A DNA stretch of 64,000 bases from Cryobacterium aureum. GTDB taxonomy: Bacteria; Actinomycetota; Actinomycetes; Actinomycetales; Microbacteriaceae. The stretch's first letter is position 1. Each line of letters starts with the position of its first letter. Made by a program: the position numbers and the translations under genes. Location: positions 18,154 through 82,153 of the forward strand of contig NZ_PPTG01000052.1 of the NCBI RefSeq assembly GCF_002954245.1, read 5' to 3'. The notes below the pieces were generated by a model. That model did no database searches, was not told the DNA's origin, and was given only the letters and a program-made list of their open reading frames with translations. Below are positions 18,033 through 27,129 of the stretch, piece after piece.

Positions 18033-19198
18033 TCGCATCCGACGTCAGACTCGTCGACCACCACTGCCATGGTTTGCTCTTCGGCGCGTTGCCGGCGGCC
18101 GAGTTCCGGTTGCATGCCACTGAGTCCGATTGGCTGAGCATCAACGGCATCGAGACCCTCGACTCGCCGTTCGGGCTGGGAATCCGCTCGCGGTGCGCAC
18201 CCTTGCTCGGTCTGCCTCGCCACGCATCTATCGCGGACTACCTTGAGCGGCGCGCCGAGCTCGGCGCACCTGAGGTCAACCGCCGTTTGATGGCGGCCAC
18301 CGGCACTGACATCCTGATCCTCGACACCGGATTCACAGCATCCGATGTCGTGTCCCCGTCGTTGATGACTGGCGAGCTCGGCATCGGTTCGGCCGAGATC
18401 GTGCGCCTCGAGCGCATCGCCGAGGAGGTGGCGCCGGACACCACCGCGTCCGGTTTTCTCCTCGACTTCCGGGAGGCGCTGCAGCGAGCCTCCGCGGGCG
18501 CGGTGGGCTTCAAATCGGTGATGGCTTACCGCACCGGCTTCGATATTCCCGAGTCGCCGTTCACTGCCGCAGAGGTCGAAGCTGCCGCCGCGGAATGGTT
18601 GGCCGGCAGCGACCCCGAGGCCGGTTATCGACTCGATCACCGGGTGCTGCTGGCGCACATCGTCTGGGAGGCCGTCGCCCTAGCCAAGCCCATCCAGTTT
18701 CACGTGGGTTTCGGCGATAGCGACGTGCACCTGCACCTCTCCGATCCGACCCGTCTCACCGGTTTCTTCCGCGCTACCCGTGCTTCGGGTGCCTCGATGA
18801 TGCTGCTTCACTGCTACCCATTCATCCGCGAGGCCGGGAGCCTCGCGCACATCTTTCCCCACGTCTTCCTCGACGTAGGCCTCGTGAGCCACTACATGGG
18901 GCCGAGCGCCGGTTCCGCCGTGCGAGAGTCGCTTGAGATCGCTCCCTTCCACAAGGTGCTCTACTCCTCTGACGCCTATGGCTTGGCCGAGCACTACCTC
19001 GTAAGCGCGACGTCGTGGCGCAGTGCTATCTCGCGCATCGCCGAGGAGTGGTTGGGCGACGACTGGCTGACAGCAGACGAAGCCGAACGCATTGTCGAGC
19101 TCGTCGCGTCCGGCAACGCCAGGCGCGTCTACGGACTGGAAAACCGCGGGGTCAATGACAGTGTGCTCGAGGTACGCGGGCTCGGTGGCCGCCGGTGA
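18029..19198 (+). CDS. Amidohydrolase, FluG N-terminal-domain-like (Amidohydro_2)
   Basis: This 389-residue TIM-barrel metal hydrolase has the first-strand DHHCHG metal motif near residue 10, K167 in GFKSVMAY, QFHVGFGD (~230), LLHCYPF (~260) and YSSDAYG (~315, the strand-8 Asp). This is the layout of the nodulin/FluG N-terminal domain that in fungi is fused to a glutamine-synthetase domain; here the partner is a separate gene two positions downstream. It is coupled to its neighbours by ATGA and GTGA overlaps. It probably hydrolyses an amide such as a gamma-glutamyl compound; the substrate is unknown. Confidence 0.8.
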   Translation: MIASDVRLVDHHCHGLLFGALPAAEFRLHATESDWLSINGIETLDSPFGLGIRSRCAPLLGLPRHASIADYLERRAELGAPEVNRRLMAATGTDILILDTGFTASDVVSPSLMTGELGIGSAEIVRLERIAEEVAPDTTASGFLLDFREALQRASAGAVGFKSVMAYRTGFDIPESPFTAAEVEAAAAEWLAGSDPEAGYRLDHRVLLAHIVWEAVALAKPIQFHVGFGDSDVHLHLSDPTRLTGFFRATRASGASMMLLHCYPFIREAGSLAHIFPHVFLDVGLVSHYMGPSAGSAVRESLEIAPFHKVLYSSDAYGLAEHYLVSATSWRSAISRIAEEWLGDDWLTADEAERIVELVASGNARRVYGLENRGVNDSVLEVRGLGGRR

Positions 19199-20433
19199 GC
19201 GAGAATCCGCGACTGCCTGATGAGACCGAGACCGAAGGCGTGGTCGGTCTCGTGGCCGAGCAGCTAGAGGCCCTTGAGCAGGTGGCGATCAGTATGCTTG
19301 AGACGGTCCTGCCTGAGGCTGTGGAGTTGCGCCACCGCATTCATGCCGAGCCGAGGCTCGGCGGGGACGAATTCGACACCCGCGACGAGATCCTGCGCGC
19401 GCTGGGGATGCCCGGTGCGCAATTCATCCACGAGGGCTTCGTGCTTCGGGTCGGCGACGCGAAAGGTCCGGTGATCGCGATCCGCTCCGAGCTCGATGCG
19501 CTGCCCATCCAAGAGTGCTCAGAGGTTCCGTGGCAATCGCGGCGGGCGAACGTCGCCCACCTCTGCGGTCACGATGTTCATATGGCAGCACTCGTGGCAG
19601 TCACCCGGGTGCTCGACATGGTCAGGCCCCCGGTGCCCTTCCTGGCTGTGTTCCAGCCCCGTGAGGAGACATACCCCTCCGGTGCCAAGGATTTCGTGGA
19701 CAATCCGACGATGCTCGCACACGACATTCGCGCGATGATCGGGGTACACCTGCAGCCCGCCATCCCTGAGGGATGGATCTCCTCGGCGGCCGGCGCTATC
19801 AACGCCGCAGCCGACAATTTCGATATTCTGGTGCATGGGAGGCCGGCGCACGGAGCGTATCCGCACCTCGGCGACGACACCGTGCTCGCTGCCGCCGCCA
19901 TCGTTCAGAGCCTGCAACAGGTCGTCGCCCGTCGGATTGACCCGATGAATCCCATGGTCATCACCGTCGGCCGTATCAGCGGCGGTGACTCGCACAACGC
20001 CATGCCCTCGCAGGTATCGCTGCAGGGCACCATTCGAAGCTACAGCCAGTCCGAATCCCGCCTAATTCATGGCTTGGTCAACACGATTGTGCGCTCCACA
20101 GCCGAGGCCTATGGCTGCACCGCCGAGGTGGTTATAAGCATCGGAGAGCCCGTGCTGCGCAACAACGTCGAGCTGGCGGAGGGGCTCTCAGCTCAACTGC
20201 GGTCCAACGACTTCATGGAATCGGCTCCGGTGCGCTCGTGCGGCGCCGACGACTTCGCCTTCTTCAGCGCGCTCATGCCTTCTCTTATGGTCTTCGCCGG
20301 TGCTGGCGACGGTGATCCAGGCTCGCCGGGCCTCCATCATCCGCGGTTCGCCCCCGATGACACGAGCGTGCGGCAGGTCGCCCAAGTGATGCTGCTCGCC
20401 TACTTCGCGGCCGCACGCACCCTGCTCACCTGA
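19195..20433 (+). CDS. M20-family amidohydrolase (N-acyl amino acid hydrolase type)
   Basis: This 412-residue M20 metallopeptidase-like hydrolase starts at GTG 19195 inside the previous gene. Zinc-ligand and catalytic motifs are CGHDVHMAA (~124-132), FQPREETYPSGA (~165, the EE pair) and GVHLQP (~185), with HHPRFAPDD near the C-terminus. A dimerisation insert lies at about residues 205-315. Family members remove acyl or aminoacyl groups from amino acids in the cytoplasm. In this operon it may process an N-acyl or gamma-glutamyl intermediate made or used by its neighbours (inference). Confidence 0.85.
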   Translation: MSENPRLPDETETEGVVGLVAEQLEALEQVAISMLETVLPEAVELRHRIHAEPRLGGDEFDTRDEILRALGMPGAQFIHEGFVLRVGDAKGPVIAIRSELDALPIQECSEVPWQSRRANVAHLCGHDVHMAALVAVTRVLDMVRPPVPFLAVFQPREETYPSGAKDFVDNPTMLAHDIRAMIGVHLQPAIPEGWISSAAGAINAAADNFDILVHGRPAHGAYPHLGDDTVLAAAAIVQSLQQVVARRIDPMNPMVITVGRISGGDSHNAMPSQVSLQGTIRSYSQSESRLIHGLVNTIVRSTAEAYGCTAEVVISIGEPVLRNNVELAEGLSAQLRSNDFMESAPVRSCGADDFAFFSALMPSLMVFAGAGDGDPGSPGLHHPRFAPDDTSVRQVAQVMLLAYFAAARTLLT

Positions 20434-20456
20434 TCCACACTAAGAAGGAGTTCTTG

Positions 20457-21809
20457 ATGACCAGTATCCCGCCAGCGGCTTCGCCCGTCGACCTCGGCGC
20501 GGTTCGCGCGCTGATGATATCTCATGTCGACAACGCCGGTGTCTCGCGGCTCAAGGTGGTGCCCGGTAGAAAGATCGAGAGCGCTGCGCGCAGCGGCAGC
20601 ACTGTCTCGCTCAGCGTCGCTCTGCTGCTCGCGATCGACGATCACGTGTGCCGCACCGACGAGCTCGACTCGACGGTCGGCGACCTGCGGGGTATCCCCG
20701 ACCTAGGCGCCGCCGCCCTGATCGATCCGATTGCTGGGCTCGCCTGGGCACCTTCCGATCTGCACGCGCTTGACGGCAGCCCGCATCCGGCCTGTTCGCG
20801 CTCGCTGCTGAAGCGTCTCGGCCGAGAAGCGGAGGCTGATGGACTCCACTTCACGATCGGCCTCGAGATGGAGTTCACGCTGTTCACAGGCTCGGCCGAC
20901 GCACCGGTGTTGGCGCACTTCGGGCCGGGATACGGGGCACGCCCGTTCCTCGAACTGGAGACATGGCACCTCGATGTCATGCGCGGACTCGACCAGGCGG
21001 GCGTGCCAATCGAGCAGATGCACCCGGAGTTTGGGGCCGGGCAGGTGGAGGTGTCGTTCGCCCCGCGCGATCCGGTGCGGGCGGTTGACGACTACATGCT
21101 TGCGCGCCATGTCATTACCCGCCTCAGCGCAGCCCACGGACTGCTCGTCTCATTCCAGCCAGTCGCCAGCACAGCGACCTGCTCGAATGGCTGCCACATA
21201 CACTTCTCGGCCCGGCGCGAGGGGGTCAACGTCTTTCATGATCCGGCGGGGTCGTGGGGGATGAGTGATGAGGGCGGCCACATGATAGCCGGAGTACTCG
21301 CTCATATGCGGGAGAGCACCGCTCTCCTCGGTGGCAGCACCCTGAGTTTCGAGCGCTTGCAGCCGCACAACTGGTCGGGCGCCGCGATCTGCTGGGGCGT
21401 GGGTAATCGCGAGGTCGCCGTGCGCCTTATGCCTGGCTACGCCGGTTTGGAGGCGACGCAATCCAATGTGGAGGTCAAATGCGCCGACCCGGCGGCGAAC
21501 CTCTACCTCGCTGTCGCGACGGTCATCGCTTCAGCACTCGACGGCGTGCGCACCAAAGCCCCACTGCCTGAACCCGTCAACGTCGACCCTGAGCTCCTCA
21601 CGGAAGCCGAGCGTGCCGCGGCCGGCGTTACTGCGTTCCCGGCCGATCTTGGTCAGGCGCTTGATCTGCTCGAGAAAAGCACGTACCTTCGCGAGGCCTT
21701 CGGCTCCGTGCTTCTTGACGCTTACGTTGCGGTACGGCGCCACGACGCGGCCACCTACGGAGCGCTGCCCGTTGACGAGGCGGCCGCGCTGATCCGTTGG
21801 AAACTCTAG
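20457..21809 (+). CDS. Glutamine synthetase-family ligase (GlnA-like / FluG C-terminal-like)
   Basis: This 450-residue protein has GS catalytic-domain signatures: GLEMEFTLF (~140, metal-binding Glu), HPEFGAGQVEVSF (~190) and NGCHIHFSAR (~247, ammonia/substrate loop). Start ATG 20457 has AAGGAG upstream; a TTG directly before it is less likely. True GS lies elsewhere in most genomes; this divergent type joins glutamate to amines (gamma-glutamyl-polyamine or -ethanolamide synthetases). Next to an amino acid decarboxylase this suggests gamma-glutamylation of an amine (inference). It closes the operon and is followed by a terminator. Confidence 0.85.
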   Translation: MTSIPPAASPVDLGAVRALMISHVDNAGVSRLKVVPGRKIESAARSGSTVSLSVALLLAIDDHVCRTDELDSTVGDLRGIPDLGAAALIDPIAGLAWAPSDLHALDGSPHPACSRSLLKRLGREAEADGLHFTIGLEMEFTLFTGSADAPVLAHFGPGYGARPFLELETWHLDVMRGLDQAGVPIEQMHPEFGAGQVEVSFAPRDPVRAVDDYMLARHVITRLSAAHGLLVSFQPVASTATCSNGCHIHFSARREGVNVFHDPAGSWGMSDEGGHMIAGVLAHMRESTALLGGSTLSFERLQPHNWSGAAICWGVGNREVAVRLMPGYAGLEATQSNVEVKCADPAANLYLAVATVIASALDGVRTKAPLPEPVNVDPELLTEAERAAAGVTAFPADLGQALDLLEKSTYLREAFGSVLLDAYVAVRRHDAATYGALPVDEAAALIRWKL

Positions 21810-21902
21810 CTCTAGTCCCCGAGTTTCCCTGCCGCCTCGGCAGATTCCAATGCCGATTTCTCAATCGGAAAGAACGCAGTGGATTCTGGCCACAATGCAG
21901 GC

Positions 21903-21936
21903 GCCGAGGCCCCAAGAATACTCCTGGGGCCTCGGC
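21903..21936. terminator. Bidirectional hairpin terminator
   Basis: A perfect 11-bp GC-rich stem (GCCGAGGCCCC / GGGGCCTCGGC) with a 12-base loop lies between the convergent ligase and deacetylase genes. It has no long T tract on either side, as is common in actinobacteria, and its position supports use by both operons. Confidence 0.8.
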
Positions 21937-22049
21937 CATTGTCCTGCAAAAGCAGCGGCAGTGATCCAGTTGGGAAAGTTGCCGTGTTCCGATGATCACC
22001 ATCGTCGACAACGGACCACGGTGCGGAGACTACCTATCACCGGTAGGTG

Positions 22050-22997
22050 TCAGTCAGTCGGTGCGGGAACCTGCTCGGCAAACTTCTCTGCGATGTCGAT
22101 GCGACGCATAAAGGCGACGTCGTCAAACTGCTTCGCGTAGTCGATGAATCGAGCCAGAGCATCGGCGCGAGCAGGATTTCCGGTGATACGCGGGTGCAGA
22201 CCGATGGACATCATGCGCCCCACGTCGTCGCCGTCGTTGCGCAGGCGGTCCAGGCTCGCCTTGGCGGTCTCGAAAAAGTGCTCCGGGCTCGCGTATCCGG
22301 TTCCGATAACGTAACGTGCGTCATTGACCACCAGCGAGTACGGAACGACCAAGTGGTTCTTGCCGTTCGTCTTGGTCCAGTAGGGGATATCTTCGTTGTA
22401 GGTATCGGAGTCATACATGAACCCGCCCTCCTCCACAACGAGATCCCGCGTGTTGACACTCATCTCTCGGCAATACCAGCCAGTCGGACGCTTGCCCGTC
22501 GTCTTTTCAATTGAGGCGATCGCGCGCTTGATGGCTTCGCGTTCCTCGTCGCGGGTCATTTCGTAGTGATTGCTCCACCGATAACCGTGGCCAGCTGCTT
22601 CGTCGCCACGGCGGGCGAGCTTCTCCGCAACCGCCGGGTTGCGTTCCAGTGCCACGGCAGCGGCAAAGAATGTGACCGGAATATCGGCGGCGTCGAAGAT
22701 TCGGAACAGTCGCCAGATCCCCGCGCGAGCCCCGTATTCGTACATTGACTCGACCGCAAGGTCGCGCTGGCCGTCCACGGCGAACGGAAGCTCGTACATT
22801 CCCTCGTTTACGCCGTCACCCATAGCGAACGACTTCTCCGAACCCTCCTCGTAATTCACGACGATCTGGATCGCAACCTTCGCGTCGTTCGCCCAACGAA
22901 CGCGGGGCGGAAATTCGCCGTATCCGACCAGGTCGCGAGATGGACCAGGCACGTCGGCAACGTCGGCCTGTCGGAAAAATTGTGGATCAAGGGACAT
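22050..22997 (-). CDS. Polysaccharide deacetylase-fold hydrolase, PuuE allantoinase/cyclic-imide hydrolase-like
   Basis: This 315-residue NodB-fold protein has VVNYEEGSE (~47-55), FFAAAVALERNP (~110), a HGYRWSNHYEM motif (~136-146) and GWYCREMSVNTR (~173-184), typical of PuuE-type allantoinases and cyclic imide hydrolases that open cyclic ureides or imides, as opposed to chitin deacetylases. No signal peptide, so cytoplasmic. It is the last gene of a long leftward operon with an ammonia-lyase, CoA-transferase and cysteine hydrolase, suggesting hydrolysis of a ring C-N bond early in the pathway (inference). Exact substrate unknown. Confidence 0.8.
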   Translation of the reverse strand: MSLDPQFFRQADVADVPGPSRDLVGYGEFPPRVRWANDAKVAIQIVVNYEEGSEKSFAMGDGVNEGMYELPFAVDGQRDLAVESMYEYGARAGIWRLFRIFDAADIPVTFFAAAVALERNPAVAEKLARRGDEAAGHGYRWSNHYEMTRDEEREAIKRAIASIEKTTGKRPTGWYCREMSVNTRDLVVEEGGFMYDSDTYNEDIPYWTKTNGKNHLVVPYSLVVNDARYVIGTGYASPEHFFETAKASLDRLRNDGDDVGRMMSIGLHPRITGNPARADALARFIDYAKQFDDVAFMRRIDIAEKFAEQVPAPTD

Positions 22998-23049
22998 AAT
23001 CTCACTCCTCTAGTGTTTGTGTGCGGGGTGGTGCGCGGCGCTGTCGCGC

Positions 23050-23826
23050 CTAGTCAAGTCCGGCAAGGTTGCGGCCGCCGTCGACGACCAGAAGTTGGCC
23101 GTTGACGTAGGACGCCTCTTGACTGGCGAGAAAGCGGTAGACATATCCGATGTCGTCCGGTACTCCCACTCTTCCGGCTGGAATCTTCTTGGCTGCAGCG
23201 TCCACTCCGGCGGGGCCTAGCGAGTTCACGGGGTCGAGCGACTGCGGGGTGCGAATGACCCCGGGTGCGACCGCATTGGCCGTGATCCCGTCGCCGCCGA
23301 ACTCCACGGCGAGCGACTTGACGAGCCCGACGAGCCCGGCCTTGGCAGCGGCATAGTGGGAGTGCTCGGGCCAGCCCGAGACGGTGCCCGCAACCGACGA
23401 GGTCGCGAGCAGCCGACCGTATTTCTCGCGCTGCATGGACGGGATGGCCGCTCTGAAGCAGCGCCAAGCCCCGTGCAAATCGACTTCCATTACAGAGTTC
23501 CACGCCACATCGTCTAGGTCGGCGAGGCGCACGGTGCGCGCTATTCCGGCGTTGGCGACCACGATATGGACGGCCCCGAACTCATTTTCGGCGGCTTTCA
23601 CAAGCCCTTCGACATCCGCAGTGGACGAAACGTCAACGGGAGCGGTAATCGCCCGGCGGCCGGCTGCCTCGACGGCGGCGACGACGGGGCGGATATCGTG
23701 CCCGTCCGGCGGGTAAAACGCGAGTGCGACATCGGCTCCGGCCTCGGCGAATATCCTCGCGGTTGCTGCCCCAATGCCTGAGGCGGCCCCAGTGATTAGG
23801 GCCACTCGCCCTGTAAGGTCAAACAT
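23050..23826 (-). CDS. SDR-family oxidoreductase
   Basis: This 258-residue short-chain dehydrogenase has TGAASGIG (cofactor loop, ~14-21), NAG, catalytic Ser in SSVAG and the Y-x-x-x-K pair in HYAAAKAG. Start ATG 23826 is preferred over ATG 23832 because the ACAGGAG ribosome-binding site would touch the latter. It overlaps the 3' end of the CoA-transferase gene by 8 bp, so they are coupled. It oxidises or reduces a hydroxyl/keto intermediate of the operon's pathway; NAD(H) or NADP(H) preference is not clear. Confidence 0.88.
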   Translation of the reverse strand: MFDLTGRVALITGAASGIGAATARIFAEAGADVALAFYPPDGHDIRPVVAAVEAAGRRAITAPVDVSSTADVEGLVKAAENEFGAVHIVVANAGIARTVRLADLDDVAWNSVMEVDLHGAWRCFRAAIPSMQREKYGRLLATSSVAGTVSGWPEHSHYAAAKAGLVGLVKSLAVEFGGDGITANAVAPGVIRTPQSLDPVNSLGPAGVDAAAKKIPAGRVGVPDDIGYVYRFLASQEASYVNGQLLVVDGGRNLAGLD

Positions 23827-25066
23827 CGTCATCTCCTGTTTCTCTTACCGCCGGGGATATGGCGGAGTTGTGTGCGCCGAAAGCGCCAGTCTCGCGCAAG
23901 TAGCGAATTCTCGTTTCGGGGTATCCGAGCAGGCCTCTCAGAATTTCTGGGCCGTCCTCATCGCGTGCGGGGGCTCGGCCTCGCGCGGGCGGAAACGAGC
24001 CGACTCGAGCCGCGGTAGCGACCTGCGTGATGGTCCCAAACCGGGGATGCTCTGTTTCGACGAGCATGTTTCGCGCCAGTGTGTGCGGATCGGCTAGGGC
24101 CTCGCGGACCGTGTTGACCGGACCGCACGGTACACCGGCGACGGTCAGCTTTTCGATCCACGACGCAGTGGTGTCGGATCGAAAGGCCGCCTCGAGGATC
24201 TCCGTCAACGCTTCACGGTGGGCGCGCCTTGTCGCGAAGCTGTTGTATCTAGCGTCCGTGGCCAGTTCTGGTCGACCGATGGCATCGGCCAATCTTGCCC
24301 AGAACTTCTCCTTTGCACAGGCCACAACTAACCAGCCGTCCTCGGATGGGAAGGCTTGGAATGGCACGATCGACGGATGGGCAGAGTGATGTGTGCGCTC
24401 GGGGAGAAAGTTACTGTTGAGCGCCCACGCCGCGGGGTAGCTCAGCATCGAGATTGCAGTGTCGAAAAGGCTCACGTCGCAGTCCATGCCCACGCCGTCA
24501 CGCCGAGCCGCGTGGAGGCCGGAGAGGAGAGCGATGGCCGCGACCAGGCCACCCGAGTAGTCGACGACCGAGAGCCCCGATTTGGTGGGGGGGCCGCTTG
24601 GTTCACCTGTCAGGTCCATCCATCCCGCGATTCCTTGCAGGAGATAGTCATAACCGGGTTGCGCGCTCCGAGGACCGGACATTCCAAAACCACTGAGGGA
24701 GCAGCACACAATCTTAGGGTTGAGGTGCTTCAGGGCGTCATACGTTATTCCGAGCTTGCTCGGCACGTCGCCGCGGAGGTTGGAGTAAACGGCATCACTG
24801 TTGCGAACCAAGTCTTCGAATACACGGCGTCCGCTCGACGTGGAGAGGTCGAGGCTAATGCTCCTCTTGTTCCGGTTGAACGCTTCAAAAAAGAGACTGT
24901 CTTCGCCGGCTTGAAGCGGAACCACGTAGCGTCCGACGTCGCCGCCGCTAGAGGGGTCTTCAATCTTGATCACGTCGGCACCGAGGTCTGCGAGGTGCAG
25001 GCTGCCGAATGGCCCGGCGCCGTACTGCTCGATGGCGATAATGCGCACATCTTCAAGCGGCCTCAT
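23819..25066 (-). CDS. Class III CoA-transferase (CaiB/BaiF), candidate mesaconate CoA-transferase
   Basis: This 415-residue protein has the family N-terminus (PLEDVRIIAIEQYGAGPFG, ADLGADVIKIE), RNKRSISLDL (~66-74) and the catalytic Asp D140 in QPGYDYLLQG, followed by LTGEP. Class III enzymes move CoA between carboxylic acids. The gene overlaps the methylaspartate ammonia-lyase gene by 4 bp, so mesaconate, the lyase product, is the natural acceptor: succinyl-CoA or acetyl-CoA plus mesaconate giving mesaconyl-CoA. The enzyme family is certain; the acceptor is inferred from context. Confidence 0.88.
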   Translation of the reverse strand: MRPLEDVRIIAIEQYGAGPFGSLHLADLGADVIKIEDPSSGGDVGRYVVPLQAGEDSLFFEAFNRNKRSISLDLSTSSGRRVFEDLVRNSDAVYSNLRGDVPSKLGITYDALKHLNPKIVCCSLSGFGMSGPRSAQPGYDYLLQGIAGWMDLTGEPSGPPTKSGLSVVDYSGGLVAAIALLSGLHAARRDGVGMDCDVSLFDTAISMLSYPAAWALNSNFLPERTHHSAHPSIVPFQAFPSEDGWLVVACAKEKFWARLADAIGRPELATDARYNSFATRRAHREALTEILEAAFRSDTTASWIEKLTVAGVPCGPVNTVREALADPHTLARNMLVETEHPRFGTITQVATAARVGSFPPARGRAPARDEDGPEILRGLLGYPETRIRYLRETGAFGAHNSAISPAVRETGDDDV

Positions 25067-26340
25067 TCGCCTACCGCCGAAGGAAGTAACTCCGAGATTC
25101 TCCGTCGCGCGGCGGCCAATGCCGCGGTGCGCGCCATTTCGTTCCCAACAATCATGACCCCCTCGTCAACGCCCATCCCCGGTTTGGCGAGAACCTGGTC
25201 TGCCCCGCATGCCATAGCGACGTGGGCGCACACCCGACCCGAAATATCGGTTTCGTTGCAGGTGCCGCCGCAATACGCGGCCAGACCGCTCGCGCGGACG
25301 AGAAGTAGCGCAGTGATGGTGTTGTTGATTCCGCCAAGGTCCGGAGTTTTGACATGGATCACGTCAGCGGCCCGAGCTGAGACGAAGGCCTCAATGTCCT
25401 CGAGGGTATTGCACCACTCGTCCACGACCAGTTCAACACTGATTGAACGTTCCCTCAGCAGGGCACGCAGGGCTGCGAGCATCTCGATCTGGGCATCCCG
25501 GCTGCCGGCGTCGATAGGATGTTCTACTCGGAGTCGGAACGGCGACGCACACTCCTCCAGCTCGCCCAAGTAGTCAGCAATACGATCCAGGTCGTTCGAG
25601 AAGGCAATGCCGATCGTGCCGTAGGTGTCGATGTGGAGCCGCGGGTTGTAGTGAGGGTTCAACCGAACCGTCCGGATGCGCTCGCTAAGCCAGCTGACGT
25701 AGTCCTTGAGCAATCCGCCGTCGATGCCGAGCTTGGTCTCAACATTGTTTATGAGGCCGTGGGGTAAGACGTCAACTTCTTTGAGAATCATCTTGTCGAC
25801 GTTTATCCGACGTTCGTCGCCCGTTTGTGCATACAGGGGCACGGGCACGATCTCGATCCCCGTGTCGTATTCGTCACGCACGATCTCTGCCATCGTCAGG
25901 CCACGCGTTAGCGAGACGGCATGAAGCAGCGCCTGGGTCACGCCGTATCGAACGGAGGCAGAGAGTCGGTCTGCATCGCGTGGGTCGCCGTCAACCTCAT
26001 CGGCAAGCTCCCGGAAGCTGTGCACCTCGCGACCGACAAGCGCAGGAGTGACCCGTTCGGAGATCTGCCGACTCGCACTGTCCGCGTGGAACACCGCTTC
26101 GCGCCCCGCTGCTCCCGAATACTGAACTTCAGCGCAGTCGCCGACGCCGACTTGCCCGTCGGCGAGCACAATCATTACCGAGACCGATTCGCCCGGTTCT
26201 CGCACAGAACGAAATCCCGGGGTGACCGGCGATCCAGAATAAAGAAAGCCATCGTGCCCTGCTCCCGTGCGAATAGCCATCTGGTCATCGCGGTAGAAAC
26301 CAGTGCGGCCAGGCACGCAGATAACATCGACAATCCTCAC
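25063..26340 (-). CDS. mal: 3-methylaspartate ammonia-lyase
   Basis: This 425-residue enolase-superfamily enzyme (EC 4.3.1.2) converts (2S,3S)-3-methylaspartate to mesaconate plus ammonia. Catalytic positions known from the clostridial enzyme coincide in number: H194, metal ligands D238, E273 and D307, and the proton-abstracting K331 in HVKTPDLGG. Length is normal. It is overlapped by 4 bp at each end by the SDR and the CoA-transferase, so it sits at the centre of a coupled operon. No glutamate mutase (the usual source of methylaspartate) lies in the window, so its substrate must come from transport, from another precursor or from genes elsewhere. Confidence 0.95.
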   Translation of the reverse strand: MRIVDVICVPGRTGFYRDDQMAIRTGAGHDGFLYSGSPVTPGFRSVREPGESVSVMIVLADGQVGVGDCAEVQYSGAAGREAVFHADSASRQISERVTPALVGREVHSFRELADEVDGDPRDADRLSASVRYGVTQALLHAVSLTRGLTMAEIVRDEYDTGIEIVPVPLYAQTGDERRINVDKMILKEVDVLPHGLINNVETKLGIDGGLLKDYVSWLSERIRTVRLNPHYNPRLHIDTYGTIGIAFSNDLDRIADYLGELEECASPFRLRVEHPIDAGSRDAQIEMLAALRALLRERSISVELVVDEWCNTLEDIEAFVSARAADVIHVKTPDLGGINNTITALLLVRASGLAAYCGGTCNETDISGRVCAHVAMACGADQVLAKPGMGVDEGVMIVGNEMARTAALAAARRRISELLPSAVGE

Positions 26341-27107
26341 AGCATCACGTCCCCACCGTTAGGCCCGAGGGTTTGCCCGACGTAGAAGGAGCCCCCGGCA
26401 GAAGCAAGCAGCACTGCCGTGGGCGTAACCTCGCTCACCTCGCCGAATCGCCCTATAGGCAATTCGGCCAGCTTTGCCGTGCGCCACGACTCCGTTTCGG
26501 AGTCGAGCAGTGGAGTGTTGATCGGGCCGGGAGCAATCGCATTGACGAGCACTCCGCGCGAAGAGACTTCGCGCGCGAGCGCTTTCGTAAAACCAATGAC
26601 ACCGGCTTTACTTGCGCAATAGTGAGCTACTTCGGCGCCACCAATCTGGCCGAGTTGGGAGGCAATGTTGATGATGCGGCCGTCGCCGCGTTCGAGCATC
26701 CCACCGAGGAATGCCCGAGTGCACAAGAACGTGCCACGGAGGTTGACCCCCATGACGAAATCCCACTCAGCAATCGTCATGTCCTCAACCAGAGCTTGAG
26801 TAAAAACACCCGCGTTATTGACGAGCACATCTACTCGCCCCAGGTTTCTGGTTACGGCATCGGCGAGTTCGGACACAGCCGTGGCGTCGCTCACATCGGT
26901 TTGAATAAACAGGGATGTTGCGCCCATCGCGGCCAACTGATCGAGCACTGGCTGCGCCTCAGCTTGGTCGCACAAGTCGACGACCGCCACGTGGGCGCCT
27001 TCCCGTCCGAAGGCGAGCGCAATTCCAGCGCCAATACCAGATGCCGCGCCAGTCACAACCGCAACCTTGCCAACGAGTAGTCCGTCTCGTGTCACATTCT
27101 TTTTCAT
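26337..27107 (-). CDS. SDR-family oxidoreductase
   Basis: This 256-residue classical SDR has TGAASGIG (~17-24), an Asp after strand 2 (VVDLCD) suggesting NAD(H), NNAG, catalytic Ser in IASQLG and Y-x-x-x-K in HYCASKAG, and a C-terminal GGD. The start is ATG 27107, where AAGGAG lies 5-8 bp upstream; the open frame continues upstream without SDR character. It overlaps the ammonia-lyase start by 4 bp. It is a second redox step in the same pathway and is not closely similar to the SDR at 23.0 kb, so probably a different step. Confidence 0.88.
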   Translation of the reverse strand: MKKNVTRDGLLVGKVAVVTGAASGIGAGIALAFGREGAHVAVVDLCDQAEAQPVLDQLAAMGATSLFIQTDVSDATAVSELADAVTRNLGRVDVLVNNAGVFTQALVEDMTIAEWDFVMGVNLRGTFLCTRAFLGGMLERGDGRIINIASQLGQIGGAEVAHYCASKAGVIGFTKALAREVSSRGVLVNAIAPGPINTPLLDSETESWRTAKLAELPIGRFGEVSEVTPTAVLLASAGGSFYVGQTLGPNGGDVML

Positions 27108-27129
27108 TGCTCTCCTTGGTTGCTGGGGT

